DNA of 42,827 nt. Source: Thermoanaerobaculia bacterium. GTDB lineage: Bacteria > Acidobacteriota > Thermoanaerobaculia > Multivoradales > JAHZIX01. The translations under genes were made by a program, and so were the position numbers. The notes beneath the pieces are model-generated. The model searched no databases. It saw only the letters and a program-made list of their open reading frames with translations, and was not told the DNA's origin. The stretch's first letter is position 1. Each line of letters opens with the position of its first letter. Shown piece by piece: positions 34,001 to 42,138 of this stretch. The stretch lies in assembly GCA_027069135.1 (NCBI GenBank), contig JALXFE010000460.1, positions 1 to 42,827 of the forward strand, in the 5' to 3' direction.

Positions 34001-35241
34001 TAGGCAATTCTTTCATGGGCCATCCGTCGAATGGCGAGGATCTCATCGTAGTCCTCGTAGAAGACGCCGTCCGGCCATCCTTCCACTTCGCCGTCCTCAG
34101 TCACGTGAATCCTGCGGGCAGAAGCGAGACCCTCTTCCGAGATATCGATCCAGTAGATGGCCAGATCTTCAGGAGGTAGTTTGCCCTCCACGACTCGACG
34201 GCGTGCCCTCAGCAGCAGCATTTCAGAATGGGTCTCCACCAAGAGAGGCCGATTCCTGCCAGCGAGACTCTCGAGGAGCAAGTCGGCGACGGCGCCATGG
34301 GCTCCCGGATGGAGCTCTGCCTCGGGATGCTCGATCAAATCGATCCCGGGGCCGCGTTCTTCCGCGGAAAGGGCTTGCACAGCCACCGGCAACACCTGGG
34401 CAAGCCCCTGGCCCGCTTGATCCATGGAGATAGTGGTGCTCATCCGGGGGTCACGGATCTCGAGAAAGGCCACATCTCCCTGCATCCGAAGATCAACCGT
34501 AACTCCGAAGTGTTCCCGGTACCATTCCCGTACCTTGGCCCGCAGAGTGTCCGAGTCGGCAAGAAGATAAGCTGTCTGCATTCCATCGAGATTGGCGGTG
34601 GCCCATTGTTCTCCAGGAAATGAAAAAGGAGAGGAGGGGAGGCTCCGTGGTGACTTGAGGTATGAAACGGATCTTGCCCAGCTAACAAGGTCGTCCAAGA
34701 TCGATTCGACTCTCTCGGTTGCCTCTCCGAATTTCGAAAGGTCGGGGCGGAGCCCACGCCAGGAGACCGGTGTCGTCTCGTCCGTGCCCGGTAGGCCCGA
34801 GAGCTCGTAGGTTGAGTCGCCTGGGTCTAGACCTGTTCGTTCCAGGTTAAGTGATAGGTCATCGGAGCGGAGGATCCAGGACTTTACGACTTGACGGACT
34901 GCCGCGCCGGCGCCGGTGACCACGGACTGGACGACCACCTTGAGGTTGATTCGAGTGGATCCGCTTCTGAATTCTGCGGTGAGCGTGATGTTGCCGTGAA
35001 TGGCACGGTGGCTGATCAAATCCTGCAGGGTCCTTCCATGGACCAAGCCGGAGGATGCGAGCGGCAGGGGGGTCTCGTGTCGATTTCCAAGGAGCCCTCC
35101 GGCGAGCAAGGGGATGGCTCGTGCCAGAGCGCTCTTACCCGAGCTATTTCTTCCTACCAAGATCGTCAAGGGCCGCACGCAGAGTTTACAGGGCTCGAGG
35201 TACCCTTTATACCGTTCAACTTGGAGGCTCTGAAGGTGCAT
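34000..35241 (-). CDS. OLD/ABC-type ATPase, DUF3696-like
   Basis: 413 residues from ATG 35241 with AAGGAG 8 bases upstream; an in-frame GTG at 35304 is less likely. SMC/OLD-like ATPase: VERYKGYLEPCKLCVRPLTILVGRNSSGKSALARA with Walker A at 30-37, signature-like DQAGQGLAQVLPVAVQAL, Walker B DLIEHPEAELHP, and the switch His in VETHSEMLLLRARR. The end (EDGEVEGWPDGVFYEDYDE) fits the DUF3696 C-terminal motif. No TOPRIM is fused; a TOPRIM-like gene follows at once. Such ATPases act as scaffolds or sensors in defence systems such as PARIS and Gabija. It is first of the ATPase / TOPRIM / DUF262 operon. Confidence 0.88.
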   Translation of the reverse strand: MHLQSLQVERYKGYLEPCKLCVRPLTILVGRNSSGKSALARAIPLLAGGLLGNRHETPLPLASSGLVHGRTLQDLISHRAIHGNITLTAEFRSGSTRINLKVVVQSVVTGAGAAVRQVVKSWILRSDDLSLNLERTGLDPGDSTYELSGLPGTDETTPVSWRGLRPDLSKFGEATERVESILDDLVSWARSVSYLKSPRSLPSSPFSFPGEQWATANLDGMQTAYLLADSDTLRAKVREWYREHFGVTVDLRMQGDVAFLEIRDPRMSTTISMDQAGQGLAQVLPVAVQALSAEERGPGIDLIEHPEAELHPGAHGAVADLLLESLAGRNRPLLVETHSEMLLLRARRRVVEGKLPPEDLAIYWIDISEEGLASARRIHVTEDGEVEGWPDGVFYEDYDEILAIRRMAHERIA

Positions 35242-35335
35242 GACGAAGGCTCCTTGGACGAAGGGTTCTGTAGGCCCTCGGCCTATCTTTGAAGAATTGC
35301 ACACTAGAGAAGAACCCTGTAGGCCAGGATTGGGC

Positions 35336-35344
35336 AGTATACCA
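35336..35344 (-). promoter_or_regulatory. Extended -10 promoter for the defence-like operon
   Basis: On the minus strand TGGTATACT gives an extended -10 (TGn plus TATACT). No convincing -35 is seen. Transcription near 35329 would give a leader of about 88 bases before ATG 35241, separating this operon from the vWA genes upstream. Confidence 0.45.
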
Positions 35345-35385
35345 GTCAGACCATGGCGAAAGGCGCTCTCGAACCCCGGGAGGCC

Positions 35386-36411
35386 TCAAGGCCGGATGGA
35401 GTTGAGGGCGACGAAGGTTCCGCCGTTGCGCTCGCATAGGGCGCGCATGAGGGTGGCGAAGCGGATGCCGGTGGTCTGGGAGGCGCCGAAGGCGGTGAAG
35501 ACGACGGGGAAGCCGACGGCGTGGATGCGCACCCGGGGGTTGCCGTTGCGGTCCCGGTGGTTGAGCTTGTCGACGGTGTCCAGCACCTCTTGGATGGAGT
35601 CCCCCGTGAACTCGTCGCCGAAGACGTAGAGGCTCACTTTCTTTTTTGAAACACCGAAGGTTCGGATCGCCCGAGTGATGCCTTCGACCGGGCTGCTGTT
35701 GCTGACCACCCGCCAGCTGCGAAGCCGGTTGAGGATGGCTTTTCTGCGACCGGGGGTGTCCGGAATCCACTTGCCGGCATAGGACGAAAACATGTATTGG
35801 CCCTGGTCACTCATCACCTGGATGCCCTTGACCTTGGGATAGATGGCGAGGGTTTCCGTCATTTTACGGATCACCAGGGGCCAGGCGTTGCCGGTCATGC
35901 TGCCGGAGGTATCGATGATGAAGATGATGTACTCGCTGTCGACGGGCACCCCGCCGACGGTGGCGTCCCGGGGGGGCGGGGCCGCCGCTTGTCGTTGCAG
36001 GCGTTTCATTTCCTCGGTGAGCTTCTGCTGGGCCGCCAGCATCCGACCCTCCAGGATGTCCTGAACCTCGGAGAGCTCCCGGGTCGCGGCGTGCTCTCCG
36101 GGGAGCTTGGAAAGGTCCGCCCGGAGGCGGGCGATGTTTTCTTCCTCGATCGATTCCTGGCGTCGCTTGCCCACCAACTGGCGCTCGAGGATGGTCGTTT
36201 CCCCGCGGATTTCGAAGAGCTCTTCCTGGAGGGCCAGGACCCGGGCTTCGAGATCCTCGCGGGCGGATTCGAGAGCGACGGGCTCACCGATCTTGGAGAG
36301 CACCAACAACATGACGATGGCGCCGAAGCCGCAGCTGATGGCGTCGAGGAACGAGAGGCTCATGCCATCCGGGCCTCCCCGGGACCGGCGCCGCTTGCCC
36401 GAGCGCCTCAC
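35386..36411 (-). CDS. Membrane-anchored von Willebrand factor A protein (vWA2)
   Basis: 341 residues from GTG 36411, which overlaps the stop of the preceding vWA gene as GTGA; this start leaves a basic N-terminus (RRSGKRRRSRGG) before the membrane segment SLSFLDAISCGFGAIVMLLVL, as in the paralogue. A long coiled coil (about 55-150) is followed by a vWA domain whose metal site DTSGSM lies in EYIIFIIDTSGSM. The last residues (GTFVALNSIRP) end at the domain. vWA domains bind protein ligands through a metal ion. It is the last gene of the seven-gene run; partners are presumably the MotA/TolQ channel and the PEGA proteins. Confidence 0.88.
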   Translation of the reverse strand: MRRSGKRRRSRGGPDGMSLSFLDAISCGFGAIVMLLVLSKIGEPVALESAREDLEARVLALQEELFEIRGETTILERQLVGKRRQESIEEENIARLRADLSKLPGEHAATRELSEVQDILEGRMLAAQQKLTEEMKRLQRQAAAPPPRDATVGGVPVDSEYIIFIIDTSGSMTGNAWPLVIRKMTETLAIYPKVKGIQVMSDQGQYMFSSYAGKWIPDTPGRRKAILNRLRSWRVVSNSSPVEGITRAIRTFGVSKKKVSLYVFGDEFTGDSIQEVLDTVDKLNHRDRNGNPRVRIHAVGFPVVFTAFGASQTTGIRFATLMRALCERNGGTFVALNSIRP

Positions 36412-37508
36412 GGCCAGTCCCTCGAGGGGGCCAGGAAGGAGCCGCGGGTGGCCAGAGCCAGCTTCCAATAGGCGCTGGCGGCCATGGGATCCCCCTCCAT
36501 GGGGAAGAGGATGACGTTGATGGGGGTCCTCGATGGGTGGGCCCGGAGGGCGCGATCGAAGTGTTTCAGCCGTTCTTTGCCGGAGACCTTGCCCCGGGAT
36601 GGCTCCCGGGCCCCCCGGGTGGGGAGGCCGTCCACCAGAAGAATCACATTGTCCGGCGGTGGGCGCATGGCGGCGGCGGCGGCCAGGCCCGCGTAGAGGT
36701 TGGTGCCTCCGGCGGGTGCTGCCTCGCGCAGGGCGTCGACGGTTTCATCGAGGGCCTTGCGATTCCCGGCGGAGCGCCAGGCGCCGGTGTCCCCCGGCAC
36801 CACCGGGCCCGCGGAATCGGCGAAGGTGTAGACCTGGAATTGGCTCGAGCGTGGCAGCTGGGTGGTCAGCCAGTCCACCGTAGCCACTACTTGGCGCCAC
36901 TTGCGGGCCTTGCGCTTGCGTGCTTCCGGCAGGTTGCGCAGACGGATGATGTTGACGATGGTCGCATCCAGCATGCTGGCGGAGGTGTCGACGAGGATGA
37001 GGATCCGTTCGCCGCCGATCTTCAAGCCCGTGAGGTATTGCCGGTCGCCATCGCCGACGAAGGTCCGTAGACGATCCCCGGGAGTCTCCTGGGACGGTTG
37101 AGAGGCAGACAGGCGCCGAGCCTTATCCTCCAGGGTCTTGAGATCGGTCTTGAGCTTGTTGAGATGCTCCCGTCGGGCGAGGGTCGTGTTCTCGTAGGTG
37201 GCAAGCTCCTCGCGGATGGCTTCGAGAGTCTCCAGCAGGCGCCGGGAGAGACCCTGGGTGATCCGGGATGTGTCGTCGATATCTTCGGTGGTATTGCGTA
37301 GCCGAACGAGATTTCGGGAACCTTCGAGGACTTCCTCCTCCAGACGATCGACCTCCGCGGAGAGGTCTTCATGGAGGTCGTTGGCTCGTACGCCGACGTT
37401 GGCGTTGATGATCATGTAGAGGAGGACGACGGCCCCCAGACCGCAGGTCATGGCGTCCAGGAAGGCCAGACCGAAGACGTTGGGGCTTCTACGCCGGGCC
37501 ATGCTCAT
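36408..37508 (-). CDS. Membrane-anchored von Willebrand factor A protein (vWA1)
   Basis: 366 residues; ATG 37508 (or 37502) overlaps the upstream gene by 20 bases. Same plan as its neighbour: basic start ARRRSPN, membrane segment GLAFLDAMTCGLGAVVLLYMII, coiled coil (about 45-125, LEEEVLEGSRNLVRLRN and following), then a vWA domain with metal site DTSASM in ILILVDTSASM and AGGTNLYAGLAAA supplying the conserved Thr. The shared FLDAxxCGxGAxV membrane motif with vWA2 shows common descent and perhaps a shared intramembrane partner. No enzyme motif is seen. Confidence 0.88.
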   Translation of the reverse strand: MSMARRRSPNVFGLAFLDAMTCGLGAVVLLYMIINANVGVRANDLHEDLSAEVDRLEEEVLEGSRNLVRLRNTTEDIDDTSRITQGLSRRLLETLEAIREELATYENTTLARREHLNKLKTDLKTLEDKARRLSASQPSQETPGDRLRTFVGDGDRQYLTGLKIGGERILILVDTSASMLDATIVNIIRLRNLPEARKRKARKWRQVVATVDWLTTQLPRSSQFQVYTFADSAGPVVPGDTGAWRSAGNRKALDETVDALREAAPAGGTNLYAGLAAAAAMRPPPDNVILLVDGLPTRGAREPSRGKVSGKERLKHFDRALRAHPSRTPINVILFPMEGDPMAASAYWKLALATRGSFLAPSRDWP

Positions 37509-38544
37509 TTCCCGAGGTGGGTTTCGGAGCCTTCAGGCGGCGGAGGAAGACCGCGGCGCCGGAGCCGGAGGCCTCAAGACCTAGGCTTTGGGCCACCTCG
37601 AGGGCGCTCCTCGCGACGGCTCCCCGGGGCAGGGTCGCCAGATCCCCCGGGCAGAGGGCTTCGAGGCGGGAAGCGAGACCCGGGAGCTGGGCCCCGCGAT
37701 GGGAGAGCAGAAGGCTCGCCCTTCCGACCTGCCGGAGCATGTCCCGGACCCCTTGAAGGATTTTTCCGTAGGGCTCCTCGACGGCGGCGATCAATCGGCT
37801 GCGGCTCACCGTCGCCCGGAAGTCTCCACCGGAACCCTCGAAATGAGCTTCGAAGTCTTTCCCTCGCTCCGCCTCGGCGAGCCAGCCCGGGAGCCGGTCG
37901 TGGAGGGTTTGCTCGGTGGCTCCCGCATGGAGGGGATCGAAGCGGGTCCGCCGCACGAGGGTCTCGGCGATGTGGCGAGCCCAGAGCTGTTGGAGGTCCT
38001 CCAGGCCCACATGGGCGAGGGTTTGAGTGGCACCGCCGACGATCTGGGAACCCGCCACGGTGGCCGTCAAGGTGAATCGGTGGAGGTGCGGATCCAGGTA
38101 GAGAACCCGCCCCTCGAGACCGGCGGCTCTCACCGCTACCACGGCGGAATCCATCAGACCCACCACCGGCCGATGGCTGGCCTTAAAGATCCCCAAGAGG
38201 ATGCCCAACTGCTGGGAGGAATAGGCCGAAGACAGAGCCAGGACGGCTCCCTTTTGCAAGGGAGGGTGACGGCTCCACACTTCTTCCAGGTGGGCGTGGG
38301 CCAGATCCGCCAGACTCCAATCCCCAGGGAAGGGACGGCCGGCGGGATCGAGGCTCAAATGCTGCCAAAACCGGCTGTGAACGGCCCGGGGCATGCGGCG
38401 AGCTCGCCGGGCGGCCTCGAGGCCCGTGCGCAGCGCCGTGCCCTCCAGGAGGGCAAAGCCCGGGCTCTCCTCTGAGGCTGAGGGGGCCTCGCCGTCGCCG
38501 AAAGCGGTGAGGAGGCCGGCGTCGTGGATTTCGAGCGCGAGCAT
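37489..38544 (-). CDS. Hsp70/actin-like ATPase-fold protein
   Basis: 351 residues. Segments placed like the Hsp70/actin ATPase motifs: phosphate-1-like LALEIHDAGLLTAFGD at the N-terminus, VVGLMDSAVVAVRAAG in the connect-1 position, phosphate-2-like VLYLDPHLHRFTLTATVAG, then SRSRLIAAVEEPYGKIL, and an adenosine-site-like ASLLLSHRGAQLPGLASRLEAL. No substrate-binding domain follows, and the glycines of phosphate-1 and -2 are partly lost, so ATP hydrolysis is uncertain. It sits between the MotA/TolQ gene and vWA1, overlapping the latter by 20 bases. The fold call is by pattern, not alignment. Confidence 0.55.
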   Translation of the reverse strand: MLALEIHDAGLLTAFGDGEAPSASEESPGFALLEGTALRTGLEAARRARRMPRAVHSRFWQHLSLDPAGRPFPGDWSLADLAHAHLEEVWSRHPPLQKGAVLALSSAYSSQQLGILLGIFKASHRPVVGLMDSAVVAVRAAGLEGRVLYLDPHLHRFTLTATVAGSQIVGGATQTLAHVGLEDLQQLWARHIAETLVRRTRFDPLHAGATEQTLHDRLPGWLAEAERGKDFEAHFEGSGGDFRATVSRSRLIAAVEEPYGKILQGVRDMLRQVGRASLLLSHRGAQLPGLASRLEALCPGDLATLPRGAVARSALEVAQSLGLEASGSGAAVFLRRLKAPKPTSGNEHGPA

Positions 38545-38550
38545 AAGAGG

Positions 38551-39351
38551 TCAGAGGACCTTCAGGTGGCGCACCAGGTGCTCGTCCACATAGTCCTCGC
38601 TCTCGAGGACCAGGCGCTCCTGCTGCAATTGGAGCTGGTGCATGAGGAACATGAGGACGATGCTGATGAGGAGGGCGACGAAGGTGGAATTGAAGGCCAC
38701 GCCGAGGCTTTGGGTGACACCGGAAATATCTCCCTCCACCGCCTGATGGGCTTGCCCCAGGGCCTCGCCGATCCCCCGAACCGTGCCGATGAAGCCGATG
38801 GACGGGATGGCCCAGGCGATATATCGGATCATCGACAGCTCCGACTCCAATCGTTCCGCCTCGCCCTCGCAGACCCCATTAGCGGTGTCCGAGACGTCTT
38901 GGATATTGCGCGTCGCGGCGAATCGGCGCAGGGCGGATAGGAGGGCCCGGGGCACTAGCAGACGCCGGTCCCCATCCGGCAAGGCCTCGACCTGTCGGGC
39001 GTACTCCCGGGCGTCGACGGGAAGAATGCGGGTGCCCTCGGGGACCGAGACCAGCTCGAGGCCGAGCAACCGGTGTTCCCGGCGCAGAATCCAACCCTTG
39101 AAGCTCATGATGGCTAGAGCCCACAAGCCCAGGACGAAACATGCCTCCTGCTCGAAATCGCGGATGATGACGACCAGATGCCGTTCCTGGATGTAGGTCG
39201 GATCCTCTTGCATGCGGATCCGCTGCTGGTTGAGGATGGCGTCCGCCTGGGGCCGCACCCAGGCGACGTAGACCGCGTGGACCACGATGACGGCGATGAT
39301 CAAAGAGGCCAGCTGGTAGACGAACTCGACGGGGTAGGTGTTCTTCCGCAT
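38551..39351 (-). CDS. MotA/TolQ/ExbB-family proton channel protein
   Basis: 266 residues with about four membrane segments: LASLIIAVIVVHAVYVAW near the start, FVLGLWALAIMSFKGWIL, and the two channel helices IRYIAWAIPSIGFIGTVRGIGEAL and LGVAFNSTFVALLISIVLMFLMH. The IPxxGFIGTVxGIxxA and AFxxTxxAL motifs define the TolQ/ExbB/MotA group, whose pentamers use proton flow to drive a partner. A cytoplasmic loop (about 95-175) lies between. The next upstream gene encodes a small one-helix protein in the place where an ExbD/TolR-like partner would be expected. Confidence 0.9.
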   Translation of the reverse strand: MRKNTYPVEFVYQLASLIIAVIVVHAVYVAWVRPQADAILNQQRIRMQEDPTYIQERHLVVIIRDFEQEACFVLGLWALAIMSFKGWILRREHRLLGLELVSVPEGTRILPVDAREYARQVEALPDGDRRLLVPRALLSALRRFAATRNIQDVSDTANGVCEGEAERLESELSMIRYIAWAIPSIGFIGTVRGIGEALGQAHQAVEGDISGVTQSLGVAFNSTFVALLISIVLMFLMHQLQLQQERLVLESEDYVDEHLVRHLKVL

Positions 39352-39359
39352 CCGGATTC

Positions 39360-39548
39360 CTAGATGTCTACGGGGAAAGAGATGGCGCTATCGGCGGAAA
39401 GCTTTTCCGAGGGGATGAAGCGGTCGTCTTCCCCTGCTCCTTTCCCTTGGGCTTCGGCGGATCGCTCGATGACGCCGAAGATCAGTGCTGAGAGCAGCAG
39501 GAGCATCAAAGCGAGGAGTAGGGGATACGGTCGGCGTTCTTGGGTCAT
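39360..39548 (-). CDS. Small single-pass membrane protein beside the TolQ-like channel
   Basis: 62 residues from ATG 39548, with GGGAG 8 bases upstream. One helix (YPLLLALMLLLLSALIFGVIE) after a short basic N-terminus, then about 35 residues outside, acidic (GAGEDDRFIPSEKL). It is far shorter than ExbD/TolR (about 140) and lacks their periplasmic domain; no Asp lies in the helix. It lies 8 bases upstream of the channel gene and may be a cut-down partner. Confidence 0.7.
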   Translation of the reverse strand: MTQERRPYPLLLALMLLLLSALIFGVIERSAEAQGKGAGEDDRFIPSEKLSADSAISFPVDI

Positions 39549-39570
39549 GGTGGATTCTCCCATCCTGCGG

Positions 39571-42138
39571 TCATTGGGCGTAGCGGGCGATGCGAAAACC
39601 GACGTCCGGCCGGGGCCCGGAGCCGTAGTCCCGATAGGTGAGCCGCAGCTCGGTGACGGTGCTATGGCGCCAGCTGGAGCCCCGGATGACGTGATGGTCT
39701 CCCTCCGTCGGCCCCAGAGGATCCGTGGCCTTGCCGGAGCGACCGGTGCCGTAGAGGTCGTTCACCCACTCGGCGACGTTACCCCCAAAGTTATAGAAGC
39801 CCCCGGCATCCGGACCGAAGGCGTCCGTCGGCGCCGTGGCGGCGAAACCGTCACTGTAGCCCGGGACCAGGGACGGCGCGATGCCCTGGGCGGAGGCGTC
39901 GGCGTAATTTCCGGACTTGGGCGCCACCGGCAGAGAATCGCCCCAGGGATATTTCTTGGGTCCGGAGCCTCGAGGGTACCGAGCCGCCCAGGCCCATTCG
40001 GCTTCCGTCGGCAGGCGATAGCCGAGGGTCACGGGTTGAACCAGGACCCACCGCCCCCCTTCCTGTCTCTCATAAGCCGGTGCCAGCCCCTCCTCCCGGC
40101 TCAGCCAGTTGCAGTAGGCCACGGCGTCGTCCCAGCTGACCCGAACCACGGGGTGGTGGTCCGTTTCCAGACTCTTATCACCGGCCTTGCCGGAGAGGTG
40201 CTTCTTGCGGAAGCGCCGGAACTGCCGGTTGGAGACCTCCTGGCTGGCGAGATATACCCGGCGAACCAGCTGGGCCGATCTCTCGACTTCGTTGGCCCGG
40301 CGGCCGGGCTCCCGGCGTGGTGCCCCGAGAGTCAGGCTGCCGCTGGGCAAGAGGCGCAGCTCGTGGCCCTGAGGGGTCGTGAGCACCGCCGGCATCGCCT
40401 TGGCCAGGAGCTCTTCCTCGCTCTCGAGTCTCGCCTTTATCGAGTGGGTCTGTCCCGGCCTCGGGGTGACGGTCTGGCGGTAAGTCTGGTAGCCGTCCCG
40501 GCGCACCTCGACGGTGTGGGGCCGTGCCGGAAGCTCCAGGGTTTGGGAGCCCTGGCCGCGGGATTCGCCGTCCACCAACACCTCTGCGTCGGCGGGCCAC
40601 GTTTCGATCTTGACCTCACCGACCCGGGGGGGGAGATCGACGCGTTGTCGCCGGGTCTCTCGGGGAGCCACCGTAAGCTTGAGGGTGGCGGTGTCATGGC
40701 CGGCCTTGGAGATCTTGATCTCGAGAGCCCGGTTCGGATCCACCGATAGCTCGAGGGGGGTCTCTCCCCGGAAGGTCCCGTCGACGGTGACCGTGGCCCC
40801 GGAGGGCTCGCTTTCCAACGTGAGGTGGCCGGCGGCAATGGGGAGCGAGATGGAAGGGACCGTCAAGGGCTCCTTGGCGACCACCTCGATGCTGCGGCGG
40901 CGGGTCTCCCGGCCGGCCATGGAGAGCTCCAGCCGGTGGCTCCCAGCCCCCAGCTCCGCTGTCAAGGGAGTGGTGCCCAGGGAGCGGCCGTCGATGCGGA
41001 CGGTGGCTCCGGAGGGATCCGAGGAAAACGATACGGGAGCCCAGCGTGGCTCCAAGGCGACGTCGAGGGTCTGGAGCTTGCCGGCTCCCTCGATGGTGAT
41101 GTTTCCCACGTAATCCTGGTGGCGGGGGGCGGTGATCCGCACCTGCCGCTCACCGGCGGCGATCTCGAGGGGGCTGGCCAAAGGGGTGCGTCCGGCGGCC
41201 TCACCATCGACGAGAATCTCTGCCTTGAGGGCGCCGGTGGAGATCTCCAACCGGCCCGGGAGCTTGCGCAAGGAAAAGCTCGCTGTCCCCTTCCCTTGTT
41301 TCGTGACCTCGAAAGGCTCCTCCAAGGGGTAGTAGCCTTCCTTTTCGGCCAGAAGGGTGTATCGGCCCGGCCGCAAGAACGTTCGGCCGCCGACTTCCAA
41401 AGAGAAACCTCCCTGAATCTCCCGATGGTCCGGGGTCGGGTCGATAGAGATCTCCACCGGCCTGGACGTGAACACCCACGCCGCCGCCCCTCCCAGGACC
41501 AGTAGGAGGAGGAGGCCGAGAAGCCCGGCGGGGGATCCCCACCGCCGCCGCCGCGGTGCCTGAAAACCCGCCCGAGGTCGAAAGGCGATGGGCTGGATTA
41601 GCTCTCCACCACTCGGCTGCCCCTTGGCGTCGCCACCACTCGGCTGCCCCTTGGCGTCGGGCCCCTTGGCGTCGTCGGCGGCGTCCTGCGGAGGGATTGC
41701 TCCGGCCGCGGCAGCTCCCGGTCGGGGAGGGGGGACCAGAGTGGGAGGCGCCTTGGGCCGGGCGGCTTCGATCGTGGCTATCAGACGCAGCTGCCCGCCC
41801 TGGCGGTGGATGTTGAGAATTCCCGGGCCCAGGCTCACCCGGTCGCCGTCGTGAAGCCAGTGGGAGGCCTTAAGAGGGATCCCGTTGACCGCCAACGGGA
41901 GAGGATTTCCTTCGGCTCCCTGGAGAAAGAGGTCCCCTTGCGAAAGGCCCAGGTAGGCGGCCGGCTCGGAACGCCGGTGAGCCTCCGGGTGATCCTCCGC
42001 TTCGGACCAAAGCTCGAGATCCGCGCCGGCCCCGCCGAGGCTCAAGGGGAAGTCCTCGGGGCCCACCCGTCGCACCCCCCGCAGGTCTTCGAGGGTAAAG
42101 ATCTTGGGCGCGGAATCGCTCAAATCTTCTCCTCGCAT
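39571..42138 (-). CDS. FHA-like / membrane / PEGA-repeat / SUMF1-domain protein
   Basis: 855 residues. N-terminal ~120 resemble an FHA domain (ISO pattern: SLGGAGADLEL, YLGLSQGDLFLQG, VNGIPLKASHWLHDGDRVSLG). An Ala/Pro/Gly linker with a 9-residue tandem repeat (DAKGQPSGG) leads to one membrane helix (about 207-225, LLGLLLLLVLGGAAAWVF). Outside are about five PEGA-type beta repeats (SDPSGATVRIDGRSLGTTPL, ESEPSGATVTVDGTFRGETP, ETWPADAEVLVDG). The C-terminal ~240 is a formylglycine-generating-enzyme (SUMF1) domain: EVSNRQF, VSWDDAVAYCNWLS, YRLPTEAEWAWAAR, NFGGNVAEWVNDLYG, RGSSW, VGFRIAR. The region after RGSSW lacks the catalytic Cys of true FGE, so a binding role is likelier. It links cytoplasmic phospho-Thr sensing to the periplasm or cell surface. 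Confidence 0.85.
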   Translation of the reverse strand: MRGEDLSDSAPKIFTLEDLRGVRRVGPEDFPLSLGGAGADLELWSEAEDHPEAHRRSEPAAYLGLSQGDLFLQGAEGNPLPLAVNGIPLKASHWLHDGDRVSLGPGILNIHRQGGQLRLIATIEAARPKAPPTLVPPPRPGAAAAGAIPPQDAADDAKGPDAKGQPSGGDAKGQPSGGELIQPIAFRPRAGFQAPRRRRWGSPAGLLGLLLLLVLGGAAAWVFTSRPVEISIDPTPDHREIQGGFSLEVGGRTFLRPGRYTLLAEKEGYYPLEEPFEVTKQGKGTASFSLRKLPGRLEISTGALKAEILVDGEAAGRTPLASPLEIAAGERQVRITAPRHQDYVGNITIEGAGKLQTLDVALEPRWAPVSFSSDPSGATVRIDGRSLGTTPLTAELGAGSHRLELSMAGRETRRRSIEVVAKEPLTVPSISLPIAAGHLTLESEPSGATVTVDGTFRGETPLELSVDPNRALEIKISKAGHDTATLKLTVAPRETRRQRVDLPPRVGEVKIETWPADAEVLVDGESRGQGSQTLELPARPHTVEVRRDGYQTYRQTVTPRPGQTHSIKARLESEEELLAKAMPAVLTTPQGHELRLLPSGSLTLGAPRREPGRRANEVERSAQLVRRVYLASQEVSNRQFRRFRKKHLSGKAGDKSLETDHHPVVRVSWDDAVAYCNWLSREEGLAPAYERQEGGRWVLVQPVTLGYRLPTEAEWAWAARYPRGSGPKKYPWGDSLPVAPKSGNYADASAQGIAPSLVPGYSDGFAATAPTDAFGPDAGGFYNFGGNVAEWVNDLYGTGRSGKATDPLGPTEGDHHVIRGSSWRHSTVTELRLTYRDYGSGPRPDVGFRIARYAQ
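41606..41659. repeat. 27-bp tandem repeat encoding DAKGQPSGG twice
   Basis: Two identical 27-base units (41606-41632, 41633-41659), then a partial 15-base third copy. In frame in the linker between the FHA-like domain and the membrane helix, so copy changes alter only linker length. Confidence 0.85.

Noticed and set aside
39364-40749. Rightward open frame of 461 codons opposite the PEGA/SUMF1 gene
   Set aside because: Low-complexity Gly/Pro/Arg translation antisense to a gene with clear domains.
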